From: CAZLLV01 sp964560325 | GTDB taxonomy: Bacteria > Acidobacteriota > Thermoanaerobaculia > Multivoradales > DATKCC01 | DNA length: 9,219 nt | Direction of reading: 5' to 3' | Assembly: GCA_964560325.1 (NCBI GenBank) | Contig: CAZLLV010000419.1 | Location: 1 to 9,219 of the forward strand | Shown here: positions 1-5,467 of the stretch, in pieces | Layout of the letters: every line of letters starts with the position of its first letter | How positions within the stretch are numbered: the stretch's first letter is position 1 | The notes under the pieces: model-generated | What the model saw: the letters and a program-made list of their open reading frames with translations, nothing else | Told to the model about the DNA's origin: nothing | Databases searched by the model: none | Translations under genes and position numbers: made by a program

Positions 1-1009
1 CCGCCTGGCCGGTCTCGTCGACCGCGAGGTTCCCGATCCAGCCGCGGTACTTGACCGACACGTCGGCGAGGCGGGTCTCGTCGAAGACCACCCGGCCGAC
101 CGCGCGCACGGTCACCGGCACCGAGCGCCGCTCGACCCGGCCCGTCGTGACCCCGATCTTCTGGCGCCGGGCGGCATCGACGATCACGACCCCCGACTCG
201 ATCTCGGCCCGCGTCACCGGCGTGAGCGCCATGTTGCAGATCGGGCACTGGCCCGGGTCCTGCGAGCGCACCGACGGGTGCATGCTGCAGGTGTAGTAGG
301 CGATCTCGCCGTCGCCAACCCCATCTGGCAACGTCTCGCCGTGGGCGAAGCGGGCGTGGTCGGCGGCCTCCTCCGCGGTCTGCGGAGCGGCCGTCTCCCA
401 GCCGACGGCGCCGCCGCACATCAGCATCTCCTGGCCCATGAACGGGTTCTCGAGATCGGCCTCGGAGCCGGGTTGCATCCAGCGGCCGAAGCCGTCGGTC
501 ATCGGGCACTCGTAGACGGTCCAGCCGGCCGCGATCTCCGGATCGGCGCCGACCACCGGCAGGAGCGCCCGGTTGAGCTCGGCGAAGGTGTCGCGCGCGG
601 TCTCGAGTTCGTCCGTCTCCGCGAGCGAGCCCGCGACCCGGGCCGCCTCGTCCATCAGGTTTGCGGCCCCCCCGTTCGATCCGGCCGCCTCGGCGGCGAG
701 CTCCAGCGCCTGGCGCAGGCGCGTGGCGCGTGCCGGCAGCCCCTCGATCCGGTCGGAGGCGAGGAGCTGGCTGATCTCGGCGTAGGTCGCGAGCGCGGTG
801 GTGAGCGGCGCCTCGACGGCCGGCGGGTAGTCCTGCTCCGGCAGGCCGGTGAGTCCCGCGTACGGATCGTCCGGCGAGCCGGAGCCCGGCGACTCCTCCT
901 CCATCTCGGGGCCGGCGTTCTCGGCGTCGCCGCCACAGGCGACGAGACCGAAGGTGGTGAGGAGGAGCAGGCTCCCCCACGCGATGATCGTCGAGGTCTT
1001 GCGGTTCAT
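1..1009 (-). CDS. CusB-type RND efflux periplasmic adaptor lipoprotein (3' part missing)
   Basis: Periplasmic adaptor (membrane fusion protein) of a heavy-metal RND efflux pump; it would link an inner-membrane CusA-like pump to the outer-membrane channel encoded just upstream. 336 codons are visible and the frame runs off the window edge at base 1. Residues 1-25 are a lipoprotein signal with lipobox LVAC (Cys25). Residues about 66-205 resemble DUF3347, including YECPM (166-170), ENPFMG and a Cys-Gly at 198-199. Residues 239-262 are a heavy-metal-binding domain: YTCSMHP (239-245), then PGQCPICNM (252-260), with Cys241, Cys255 and Cys258 as likely ligands. From about 267 the sequence becomes the start of a CusB adaptor (VGRVVFDE, then VSVKYRGWI). 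The ATG overlaps the stop of the channel gene (ATGA) and has an AAGGAG SD 7 bases upstream. Copper or silver is the likely substrate, but the metal is inferred. Confidence 0.9.
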   Translation of the reverse strand, partial: MNRKTSTIIAWGSLLLLTTFGLVACGGDAENAGPEMEEESPGSGSPDDPYAGLTGLPEQDYPPAVEAPLTTALATYAEISQLLASDRIEGLPARATRLRQALELAAEAAGSNGGAANLMDEAARVAGSLAETDELETARDTFAELNRALLPVVGADPEIAAGWTVYECPMTDGFGRWMQPGSEADLENPFMGQEMLMCGGAVGWETAAPQTAEEAADHARFAHGETLPDGVGDGEIAYYTCSMHPSVRSQDPGQCPICNMALTPVTRAEIESGVVIVDAARRQKIGVTTGRVERRSVPVTVRAVGRVVFDETRLADVSVKYRGWIGNLAVDETGQA

Positions 1010-2427
1010 CGTGCGTCTCCTTCGGCGGCGGCCGCTTCGCGCAGCCAGGTGCCGGGCAGGCGCCCCAGCGCGCGGTCGAGCGCGGCGCCGCGGCGGTAGA
1101 GGTCTGCCAGGGTCTCTTCGTAGGACAGCTCGACCGAGCGCTGGTTGCGCTCGGCCTCGATCAGCGACAGGAAGCTCACCTGGCCGGTCTCGAAGCCGGA
1201 CACCGCCGCCCGCACCTGGTCGGCGGCCGCCGGCAGCAGCCGGGCCTGGTAGATCGCGAGCACGTGGTGGGCTTCGGAGAGGCGGAGCCAGGCGATGCGC
1301 GCCTCGGCGCCGATCTCGTCGACCACCTGGGCTCGCTCGGTCTCGACGCGCGCCAGCTCGGCCTCGGCCTCGGCGATGCCGGCGTCGATCCGGTCACGGC
1401 GGATCGGCAGGTTGACGCCGACGCCGACCATCCATCGGTGCTCGGTCTCCCGCCACATCGAGCTGTACTGCGCCATCGCCTCGAAGTCGGGGTAGCGGTC
1501 GAGCTCGCGGAGCGCGACGGCGGTCTCCCGCGCCTCCCGCTCGGCTTCCAGGCGCGCGAGCTCGGGCCGCGCGGCGAGGGCGGCGTCCGTGAGCGTCGCG
1601 GTGTCGAGGTCGGGCAGGCCGGCGAGCGGCAGCTCCTCGACCGGCGGCGGCAGGGGTGCCGCCGGCTCCCGGTGGAGCAGCGCGTTGAGCCGCGCCGCCG
1701 TCACCTCCCGCTCGGTCGCGAGCACCATCGCCTCGTGCACCAGGTGGGCGATCTCCACCTCGGCCTGGATCGGCGCCTGCTGCGGCGCCTCGCCGGCGGC
1801 GTAGCGCGCCGTCACCACCCGCTTGAACCCGTCGAGCAGGCGTTGGTGCTCGGCGTTGATCGCGAGCGCCCGGTCGATCAGGTAGTAGTCGTCGTAGAGC
1901 ATCGAGGCGGCGGCCGCGAGCTCCAGCCGAACGGCCTCGACGTTCTGGGCGACGGCGGCCGCCTCGGCCCGGGCGGCTTCACCCATCAGGCGGAGCTTGC
2001 CGGGGTACGGAACGCGCTGCCGCAGCTCGAGCGACTGACCGAAGTGGACGGCGCTCGATCCGATCGAGAGCGGCGCCACACCGTAGGCGAGCATCGGGTC
2101 CTCGAGCGCGGTCGCCTGCGGCACCCGTTCGGCGGCCGCCCGCCAGGCGAGCCGCGCCTCCGCCACGCCGGGATTGCGGGCGAGGACGGCGGCGATCAGC
2201 TCGCCGCGGTAGAGGGTGGAGCCGGCGAAGAGCGCGCCGGCGTCCGGCGGTGCCGGCGGGTCGAGCGAAGCCCCATGGTCGTGTCCGGAGGACAGGGCCT
2301 CGGGCGCTTCGGTCTCCTGGGCTGCCTTTTGGGCTGCCTCTTGGGCTGCGATATCGGCGGGTGCCGCCGCGACCGTTCCGGCGAGGAACAGGACCGCGAG
2401 GACGGCGCCCCGGGGGTTCGAGGGCAT
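1006..2427 (-). CDS. TolC/CusC-family outer-membrane efflux channel
   Basis: Outer-membrane channel of a tripartite metal efflux system (OEP/CusC/CzcC family), 473 residues, a normal length for the family. An N-terminal signal peptide (hydrophobic core about 8-22, Ala-rich cleavage region near 21-28) is followed by a repetitive AAQE/AAQK stretch and a His-Asp-His-rich linker (SGHDHG, 48-53). The two OEP repeats show family signatures: LRQRVPYPGKLRLMGEAARA in the first half and FETGQVSFLSLIEAERNQ near the C-terminus, followed by a helix ending LDRALGRLPGTW. Long Ala/Glu/Arg-rich helices fit the periplasmic coiled coils. The ATG at 2427 has a strong SD (GGAGGAG). The gene follows the small metal-rich gene after an 84-base gap and overlaps the adaptor by 4 bp, so all three are probably one operon. 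The family is clear; the substrate metal is inferred from the adaptor's metal-binding domain. Confidence 0.93.
   Translation of the reverse strand: MPSNPRGAVLAVLFLAGTVAAAPADIAAQEAAQKAAQETEAPEALSSGHDHGASLDPPAPPDAGALFAGSTLYRGELIAAVLARNPGVAEARLAWRAAAERVPQATALEDPMLAYGVAPLSIGSSAVHFGQSLELRQRVPYPGKLRLMGEAARAEAAAVAQNVEAVRLELAAAASMLYDDYYLIDRALAINAEHQRLLDGFKRVVTARYAAGEAPQQAPIQAEVEIAHLVHEAMVLATEREVTAARLNALLHREPAAPLPPPVEELPLAGLPDLDTATLTDAALAARPELARLEAEREARETAVALRELDRYPDFEAMAQYSSMWRETEHRWMVGVGVNLPIRRDRIDAGIAEAEAELARVETERAQVVDEIGAEARIAWLRLSEAHHVLAIYQARLLPAAADQVRAAVSGFETGQVSFLSLIEAERNQRSVELSYEETLADLYRRGAALDRALGRLPGTWLREAAAAEGDAR
2315..2350 (-). repeat. Three 12-bp tandem units after the CusC signal peptide
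   Basis: Three units of the form TNNTGGGCTGCS (plus strand: tcctgggctgcc, ttttgggctgcc, tcttgggctgcg) encode the in-frame tetrapeptides AAQE, AAQK and AAQE just after the predicted signal peptide. Copy number could vary by slippage without breaking the frame. The function, if any, is a flexible linker before the channel domain. Confidence 0.75.
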
Positions 2428-2432
2428 GTCGC

Positions 2433-2511
2433 TCCTCCAGGTGCAGTGGTGCTGGGAGACCGCGGCGCGCTACGAGCGCACGACGCGGCCGGACGCACTA
2501 CGCCTGGAGGA
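2433..2511 (-). promoter_or_regulatory. mRNA stem that would sequester the CusC ribosome-binding site
   Basis: This is the gap between the small metal-rich gene and the channel gene, read on the minus strand. The sequence TCCTCCAGG, starting at the base after the upstream stop codon (2511-2503), is fully complementary to CCTGGAGGA (2441-2433), which holds the channel gene's SD. After a 1x1 C/A mismatch, GTAGTG (2501-2496) pairs with CACTGC (2448-2443) with one G-U pair. The helix is therefore 9+6 pairs around a 47-base loop. The loop contains its own small hairpin, GCGCT-CGT-AGCGC (2479-2467). The pairing is seen directly; a role in translational coupling is inferred. Confidence 0.6.
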
Positions 2512-2964
2512 TCAACTCAGCAGCGTGGAGAGGAGGGTGTAGAGAGGGACCGCGGAGGCGGCGAGGTCCGCCGCGAGAGGCGGCGGTGCGGGAAAGCCCG
2601 GAAGCACCGTCAGGTCGAAGCCGACGGCAAGCGGCGCGAGCGCCAGGAGCGATGCACCCGCGAGCTGTCGCTCCACGTCCGCTTTGGCCGGCACCGCCGG
2701 CGCCTGACCCTGCGGCGCCCCGTCGGAGACGCAGCAGTCCATGGCAGCCGTATCGCCGTGCCCCATCCCGCCGTGCCCCATCGCCTCCGCCATCGGACAG
2801 TGCGCGTCGATCGGTGGCGACACCGCCTCCGGCATCGCACACACCCCGAGCGCCGAAGCGCACAGCGGCGCGCTCACCGGCACCACGAGCATCACCGCCA
2901 CCAGGGCCAGAGCGGCCCAAGAGGCATAGCGGTGGGGTTGGGCAGAGCGGTGGCCTTCGGTCAT
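2512..2964 (-). CDS. Small Met/His/Cys-rich membrane or exported protein heading the metal-efflux operon
   Basis: 150 residues; I do not recognise a named family. Residues about 14-34 form a hydrophobic segment after a basic N-terminus (signal peptide or membrane anchor). Next comes a compact metal-ligand cluster: Cys35, Cys42, Met44, then AHCPM (54-58), Met62, His64, Met67, His69, Met75 and the pair Cys77-Cys78. A second hydrophobic stretch (about 101-124) and a hydrophobic C-terminus (LYTLLSTLLS) follow. The ligand pattern suits thiophilic metals such as Cu(I) or Ag(I), and the position upstream of CusC/CusB supports a periplasmic metal-binding or sensing role; this is inference. The ATG at 2964 was chosen because a promoter-like element ends 7 bases before it; an in-frame GTG at 3015 would place that promoter inside the coding sequence. 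No SD precedes either start. Confidence 0.72.
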   Translation of the reverse strand: MTEGHRSAQPHRYASWAALALVAVMLVVPVSAPLCASALGVCAMPEAVSPPIDAHCPMAEAMGHGGMGHGDTAAMDCCVSDGAPQGQAPAVPAKADVERQLAGASLLALAPLAVGFDLTVLPGFPAPPPLAADLAASAVPLYTLLSTLLS

Positions 2965-3000
2965 CGTCGAAATTCTACGATAGTTCGCGAGGAACTCTCG
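2963..3000. promoter_or_regulatory. Two adjoining inverted repeats over the metal-operon promoter (candidate operators)
   Basis: Dyad 1 (2963-2981) reads ATCGTCGAAATTCTACGAT, of the form ATCGT-n-GAA-n-TTC-n-ACGAT; 8 of 9 arm positions are complementary. It covers the -10 hexamer and abuts the start codon. Dyad 2 (2978-3000) has 9-base arms CGATAGTTC and GAACTCTCG around GCGAG, with one mismatched pair, and fills the region from spacer to -35. The two share the four bases CGAT. Such overlap with a promoter is typical of repressor operators. No regulator gene is in the window, so the binding protein is unknown. Confidence 0.5.
2972..3000 (-). promoter_or_regulatory. Likely promoter of the metal-efflux operon, probably leaderless
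   Basis: On the minus strand, CGAGAG (3000-2995), a 17-base spacer and TAGAAT (2977-2972, a good -10 match) precede the ATG at 2964 by 7 bases. With normal -10 to start-site distance, transcription would begin at or next to the A of the ATG. CGAGAG is a poor match to the TTGACA -35, but the same hexamer at the same spacing occurs before the antitoxin gene. The promoter is inferred from sequence only. Confidence 0.5.
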
Positions 3001-3047
3001 AACGTACTTTCCCACGAGCGAAAAACCCGGCGGCCCTCCGACCTATT

Positions 3048-3698
3048 TCACGCCCCCGCCGGGGGATCGCGCTCGTCCGCTCCCGCGGGCCGCCGGAACT
3101 CTCGAAGCTGACGATCGAGCTCCCTCTCGAGATCCTTCCCGCGATCGAACCCGCGCTCGGAGATGAGCCGTACGGCGAGACGTGCCCTCTGCACCTCGTC
3201 GTCATCGGCGACCCGGAGGAGCTCCCGGATGTCGATCTGGTCCTGCGGCCTCTCGTGCAGTCGATCCGGGCGAAGCGCCAGGAGCTTGAGGGCGAGCAGG
3301 TGGCCCGTTTTCGCCACCGGCAGACGATGCCCCGGAAGCACTTCCAGCGAGTCGGCCTCCGCCGCCACCTCCGGCTCGATTCCTGCGGTCGCGAAGAGGA
3401 GATCGATGAACGCTCCGTCCACCTCTCGACGCCGCAGAAGCCGGGCGGTGGCGAGACGGGGCACGTCACGGTGCTCCATGAGCGTGTCGGCGATGTAGCC
3501 GCGGTCCCGAAGGCGAATGAGCAAGTCTTCCGCTTCCGGGTCACCCGCGACGGCCACCGCCACGTCGATGTCTCGGGTGGTGCGTGGCTCGGCCCGCGCC
3601 GAGACACCGAACCCGCCGACCAGCGCCCAACGGGCACGGAGGGCGCGGAGGTCTCTGTCGATCCTCGTCAGGGCATCGAGTAGACGGGTGTGGATCAT
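3048..3698 (-). CDS. AbiEii/AbiGii-type nucleotidyltransferase, putative toxin
   Basis: 216 residues of the nucleotidyltransferase fold found in AbiEii and MenT-type toxins, which transfer nucleotides to RNA or protein targets in the cytoplasm. The signature LVGGFGVSARAEPRTTRDID (26-45) contains the Gly-Gly turn (28-29) and the metal-binding pair Asp43/Asp45. A third acidic residue is Asp99 in FIDLLFA. Lys138 (ALKLLAL) and Asp153/Asp156 (QDQIDIREL) match the conserved C-terminal Lys...Asp region. All expected catalytic residues appear intact. The ATG overlaps the upstream gene's stop (ATGA) and has no SD, implying translation by coupling to the preceding small gene. A longer in-frame start (3782) would overlap that gene widely and adds only Arg-rich low-complexity sequence, so it was not used. 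The toxin role is inferred from the family and the pairing; a housekeeping nucleotidyltransferase is possible. Confidence 0.82.
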   Translation of the reverse strand: MIHTRLLDALTRIDRDLRALRARWALVGGFGVSARAEPRTTRDIDVAVAVAGDPEAEDLLIRLRDRGYIADTLMEHRDVPRLATARLLRRREVDGAFIDLLFATAGIEPEVAAEADSLEVLPGHRLPVAKTGHLLALKLLALRPDRLHERPQDQIDIRELLRVADDDEVQRARLAVRLISERGFDRGKDLERELDRQLREFRRPAGADERDPPAGA

Positions 3699-3949
3699 CT
3701 GCGCGCGCGGTCGAGCCGATCGAGCGAAACGGGCCGCCCCACACCGTCGCCGTGCTCGGCCCCGGGCCGGCGCTGGAGCCACTCGGTCACGCCCGCCTCG
3801 ATTTCCGCCTCGGTGGCGTCCGGATGGCGGCGCCGGAGGTTCTGGCGCATCATCCGCTCGGCCATCTCGGCCAGCTCGAAGGCGAGCTCCATCCGATTCA
3901 CGACCTCTGGGTCGCGGTAGAAGCGGTGAGCCTCGGATTCGGCAGGCAT
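3695..3949 (-). CDS. Small partner protein of the nucleotidyltransferase, putative antitoxin
   Basis: 84 residues, highly charged and predicted helical, with no signal peptide. The core runs from MELAFELAEMAERMMRQNLR (20-39) through RRHPDAT and TEWLQRRPGAEHGD (55-68). I recall similar small proteins (a MMRQNLRRRHPDA-like stretch, then WL..RPGA..GD) encoded beside AbiEii-type nucleotidyltransferases, but cannot search here. It precedes the nucleotidyltransferase and overlaps it by 4 bp, the usual order for antitoxin then toxin. The ATG at 3949 was preferred over an in-frame GTG at 3979 because a promoter-like element ends 7 bases before the ATG and the longer N-terminus would include it. No classical DNA-binding motif is evident. 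Confidence 0.75.
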   Translation of the reverse strand: MPAESEAHRFYRDPEVVNRMELAFELAEMAERMMRQNLRRRHPDATEAEIEAGVTEWLQRRPGAEHGDGVGRPVSLDRLDRARR

Positions 3950-3956
3950 CGTCGGA

Positions 3957-3985
3957 AGTCTACTGCGTGCCCAGGTCACCTCTCG
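3957..3985 (-). promoter_or_regulatory. Likely promoter of the antitoxin-nucleotidyltransferase pair, probably leaderless
   Basis: CGAGAG (3985-3980), 17 bases, TAGACT (3962-3957), then 7 bases (TCCGACG) to the ATG at 3949. The layout is identical to the metal-operon promoter, and the stretch from -10 to ATG matches it at 14 of 16 positions. No SD lies before the ATG. A small inverted repeat (GCGAA-ACGA-TTCGC, 3987-4000) lies just upstream. Confidence 0.5.
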
Positions 3986-4045
3986 TGCGAAACGATTCGC
4001 TACGCTTGCACCCGGGCCAGCGACGCCCGTGGCGGCGGAGTCGCT

Positions 4046-4855
4046 TCACTCGATCTCCCGCACGTCGATCCCGCGGAGCTCGACGGTCGAGATGTGCTCC
4101 ATCTCCTCCTTCACCATCGCCGGGGTGATCTCGTCGACGCTCCGGCTCTCGCCCTCTTCGAAGTCGATCCCGTGGTTCTCGTGGTCGGCGAAGAGGATGC
4201 CGCCGACGCGGCGGAAGCTCTTGGCGGTGCGGAAGCGCAGGCCGCCGTCGAAGCTGTAGGCGAGCTGCTCGAGGCGGCCGGTCTCGGGATCGAACCAGAA
4301 GAGGTACTCGTCGTCCGCCTCGGTCGAGCTGCCGGGCTGGAAGGTGACCTTCACCTTGTGCAGCTCGCGGGTGCCCTCCCCTGCCGGGAGGGGCCACTCC
4401 TCGAGCCCGAGGTCGTGCGTGTAGACCCCGTCGCCCGCCAGGCCGTACGGCAGGTAGGGGAACCAGACCCGCGCCGCCACGTGGTCGCGCCAGCGCTGCG
4501 CCTCGCTCTCGGGCACCGGGCGCGTCCGACCGTCGATCGACAGCTCCACGGCGTCGTTGGTCACCGTCACCCGCCGCCGCCCCTCCGGCGTGTCCGCCTC
4601 GACCACCTGGCGGTAGAGGCCACCGTCGCGCCGTACCTCGACCCGGAAGGTGCCGGAGCGCGAGGCGATGTCGAAGGCGCTCTCGGTCGATTCGTAGCGG
4701 TCGCCGCCGTGGAGCTCGATCGCCTTCGCCACGATCGGCGGCAGCTCGCGCGGCTCCTCGGCGCTCGCGGGGAGCACTCCCAGGGCGGCGAGTGTCGCGA
4801 GGCCGGCGAGGCCGGCGAGACCGACACGGACGGCGGGACTCGATACGATCTTCAT
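4046..4855 (-). CDS. Exported DUF6503-like protein of unknown function
   Basis: 269 residues. An N-terminal signal peptide (hydrophobic 11-30, cleavage likely after ASA at 32) includes a GLAGLAGLA stretch made by a 9-bp repeat in the DNA. The mature part begins LPPIVAKAIELHGGDRYEST and is rich in beta-strand patterns (FRVEVRRDGGLYRQV; LFWFDPETGRLEQLAYSF). The C-terminal RVGGILFADHENHGIDFE (216-233) also resembles DUF6503 proteins, which look distantly like LolA/outer-membrane lipoprotein-sorting folds. No lipobox is present, so it is probably periplasmic and soluble. The start has a GGAGA SD 6 bases upstream and signal-peptide logic; the frame stays open further 5' but runs antisense to the sigma gene. 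It is divergent from the ECF sigma operon across a 78-bp region, so shared control is plausible. Family assignment is from memory of the motif pattern. Confidence 0.8.
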   Translation of the reverse strand: MKIVSSPAVRVGLAGLAGLATLAALGVLPASAEEPRELPPIVAKAIELHGGDRYESTESAFDIASRSGTFRVEVRRDGGLYRQVVEADTPEGRRRVTVTNDAVELSIDGRTRPVPESEAQRWRDHVAARVWFPYLPYGLAGDGVYTHDLGLEEWPLPAGEGTRELHKVKVTFQPGSSTEADDEYLFWFDPETGRLEQLAYSFDGGLRFRTAKSFRRVGGILFADHENHGIDFEEGESRSVDEITPAMVKEEMEHISTVELRGIDVREIE

Positions 4856-4895
4856 CGCGTTCTCCAGACGTGCGGGCCGGTTCGGCCGCGCGGAT

Positions 4896-4921
4896 TGAAA
4901 CAAAAGCCGCGCCCGGCCGTC
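4896..4921 (+). promoter_or_regulatory. ECF-sigma-type promoter before the sigma gene
   Basis: TGAAAC (4896-4901), a 16-base spacer and CGTC (4918-4921) match the ECF promoter pattern known for sigmaW/sigmaM-type factors (TGAAAC-N16-CGTM). It lies 12 bases before the sigma ATG, so the start site would fall about 5-8 bases upstream of the ATG. This fits autoregulation. The spacer has AAAA directly after the -35, also common in this class. Confidence 0.65.
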
Positions 4922-4933
4922 TGCCCTGGTGTG

Positions 4934-5467
4934 ATGCTGGGGGACTTCCAGGCCCTCGTCGAGGACCACCGCGACCGAGTCTACAGTCTCGCGTGCTACC
5001 TCCTCGGCGATCGCGAGGAGGCGGCGGACGTGACACAGGACGTGCTGCTTCGTTTGTGGCGCAACCTCCCGGAGCTCGATCCGGCCGACGGCAACGTCCC
5101 GGCGTGGCTCCTGCGGGTGACCCGCAACCGCTGCTTCGACCTGATGCGCAAGCGGCGCAGCCAGCGCTCGGCGCTCGGCCTCGCCGAAGAGCCGGAATCG
5201 ATCGACCTGACCCCGGCCGACGGGCCCGACCCGGAGCGGCTCGCATCCAGCTCCGACCTGGGCCGGCACCTGCGGCGGGCGGTCCGGGAGCTCGACGAGC
5301 CCTACCGCTCCGTCCTCATCCTTCGGGAGGTGCAGGAGATGAAGTACCGCGAGATCAGCGAGACGCTGGAGATGCCGTTGAACACCGTCAAGGTCAACAT
5401 CCACCGCGGGCGCAAGATGCTGCGCGACCGGCTCCAGGAGGTGATGGGTCATGCCGTGGCGTGCTGA
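4934..5467 (+). CDS. ECF-family RNA polymerase sigma factor
   Basis: 177 residues, typical for ECF sigma70 factors, which carry only regions 2 and 4. Region 2 spans about 5-75: FQALVEDHRDRVYSLACYLL, then DVTQDVLLRLWR (32-43), and region 2.4 WLLRVTRNRCFDLMRKRR (58-75). A variable linker (76-110) leads to region 4 (about 112-170), with helix-turn-helix YREISETLEMPLNTVKVNIH (138-157) and the following RGRKMLRDRL. The ATG at 4934 follows an ECF-type promoter so closely that the leader must be about 5-8 bases without a real SD; GTG at 4931 is an alternative. The 3' end overlaps the anti-sigma gene by 17 bp, so the two are translated from one message. Regulon and signal are unknown; the neighbours suggest an envelope response. 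Confidence 0.95.
   Translation: MLGDFQALVEDHRDRVYSLACYLLGDREEAADVTQDVLLRLWRNLPELDPADGNVPAWLLRVTRNRCFDLMRKRRSQRSALGLAEEPESIDLTPADGPDPERLASSSDLGRHLRRAVRELDEPYRSVLILREVQEMKYREISETLEMPLNTVKVNIHRGRKMLRDRLQEVMGHAVAC
5436..5445 (+). promoter_or_regulatory. Perfect 10-base Shine-Dalgarno for the anti-sigma gene
   Basis: AGGAGGTGAT is the full complement of the usual 16S rRNA 3' tail. It lies inside the sigma gene (coding QEVM) with 9 bases between GGAGG and the anti-sigma ATG at 5451. It fixes the anti-sigma start and predicts strong, partly independent initiation. Confidence 0.8.

Noticed and set aside
2972..3004. A MerR/CueR-type promoter with a 19-base spacer (TTCGAG-N19-TAGAAT)
   Set aside because: The dyad falls in the spacer as in CueR promoters, but TTCGAG is a weak -35 and the arms do not resemble CueR sites; the 17-base reading is matched by the second promoter.
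2965..3015. GTG at 3015 as start of the small metal-rich gene
   Set aside because: No SD, and the added residues would cover the promoter-like element and dyads; the ATG at 2964 fits the shared element.
278..3111. Long plus-strand open frames opposite the adaptor, channel and small metal-rich genes
   Set aside because: The minus strand carries coherent signal peptides, OEP motifs and a metal-binding domain; the plus frames are compositional shadows without recognisable domains or SDs.
3950..3979. GTG at 3979 as start of the putative antitoxin
   Set aside because: It lies inside the promoter-like element; the ATG at 3949 has the same 7-base spacing as the sister promoter.
3987..4000. GCGAA-ACGA-TTCGC as a terminator between the DUF6503-like gene and the antitoxin
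   Set aside because: Stem too short and no T-run; at most a weak operator candidate.
4875..4887. GGCCG-GTT-CGGCC palindrome upstream of the DUF6503-like gene
   Set aside because: Five-base G/C arms are expected by chance at this base composition; no second copy was found.
4856..5452. A 5' extension of the DUF6503-like frame to 5452
   Set aside because: It runs antisense through the sigma gene; the ATG at 4855 has an SD and begins a proper signal peptide.
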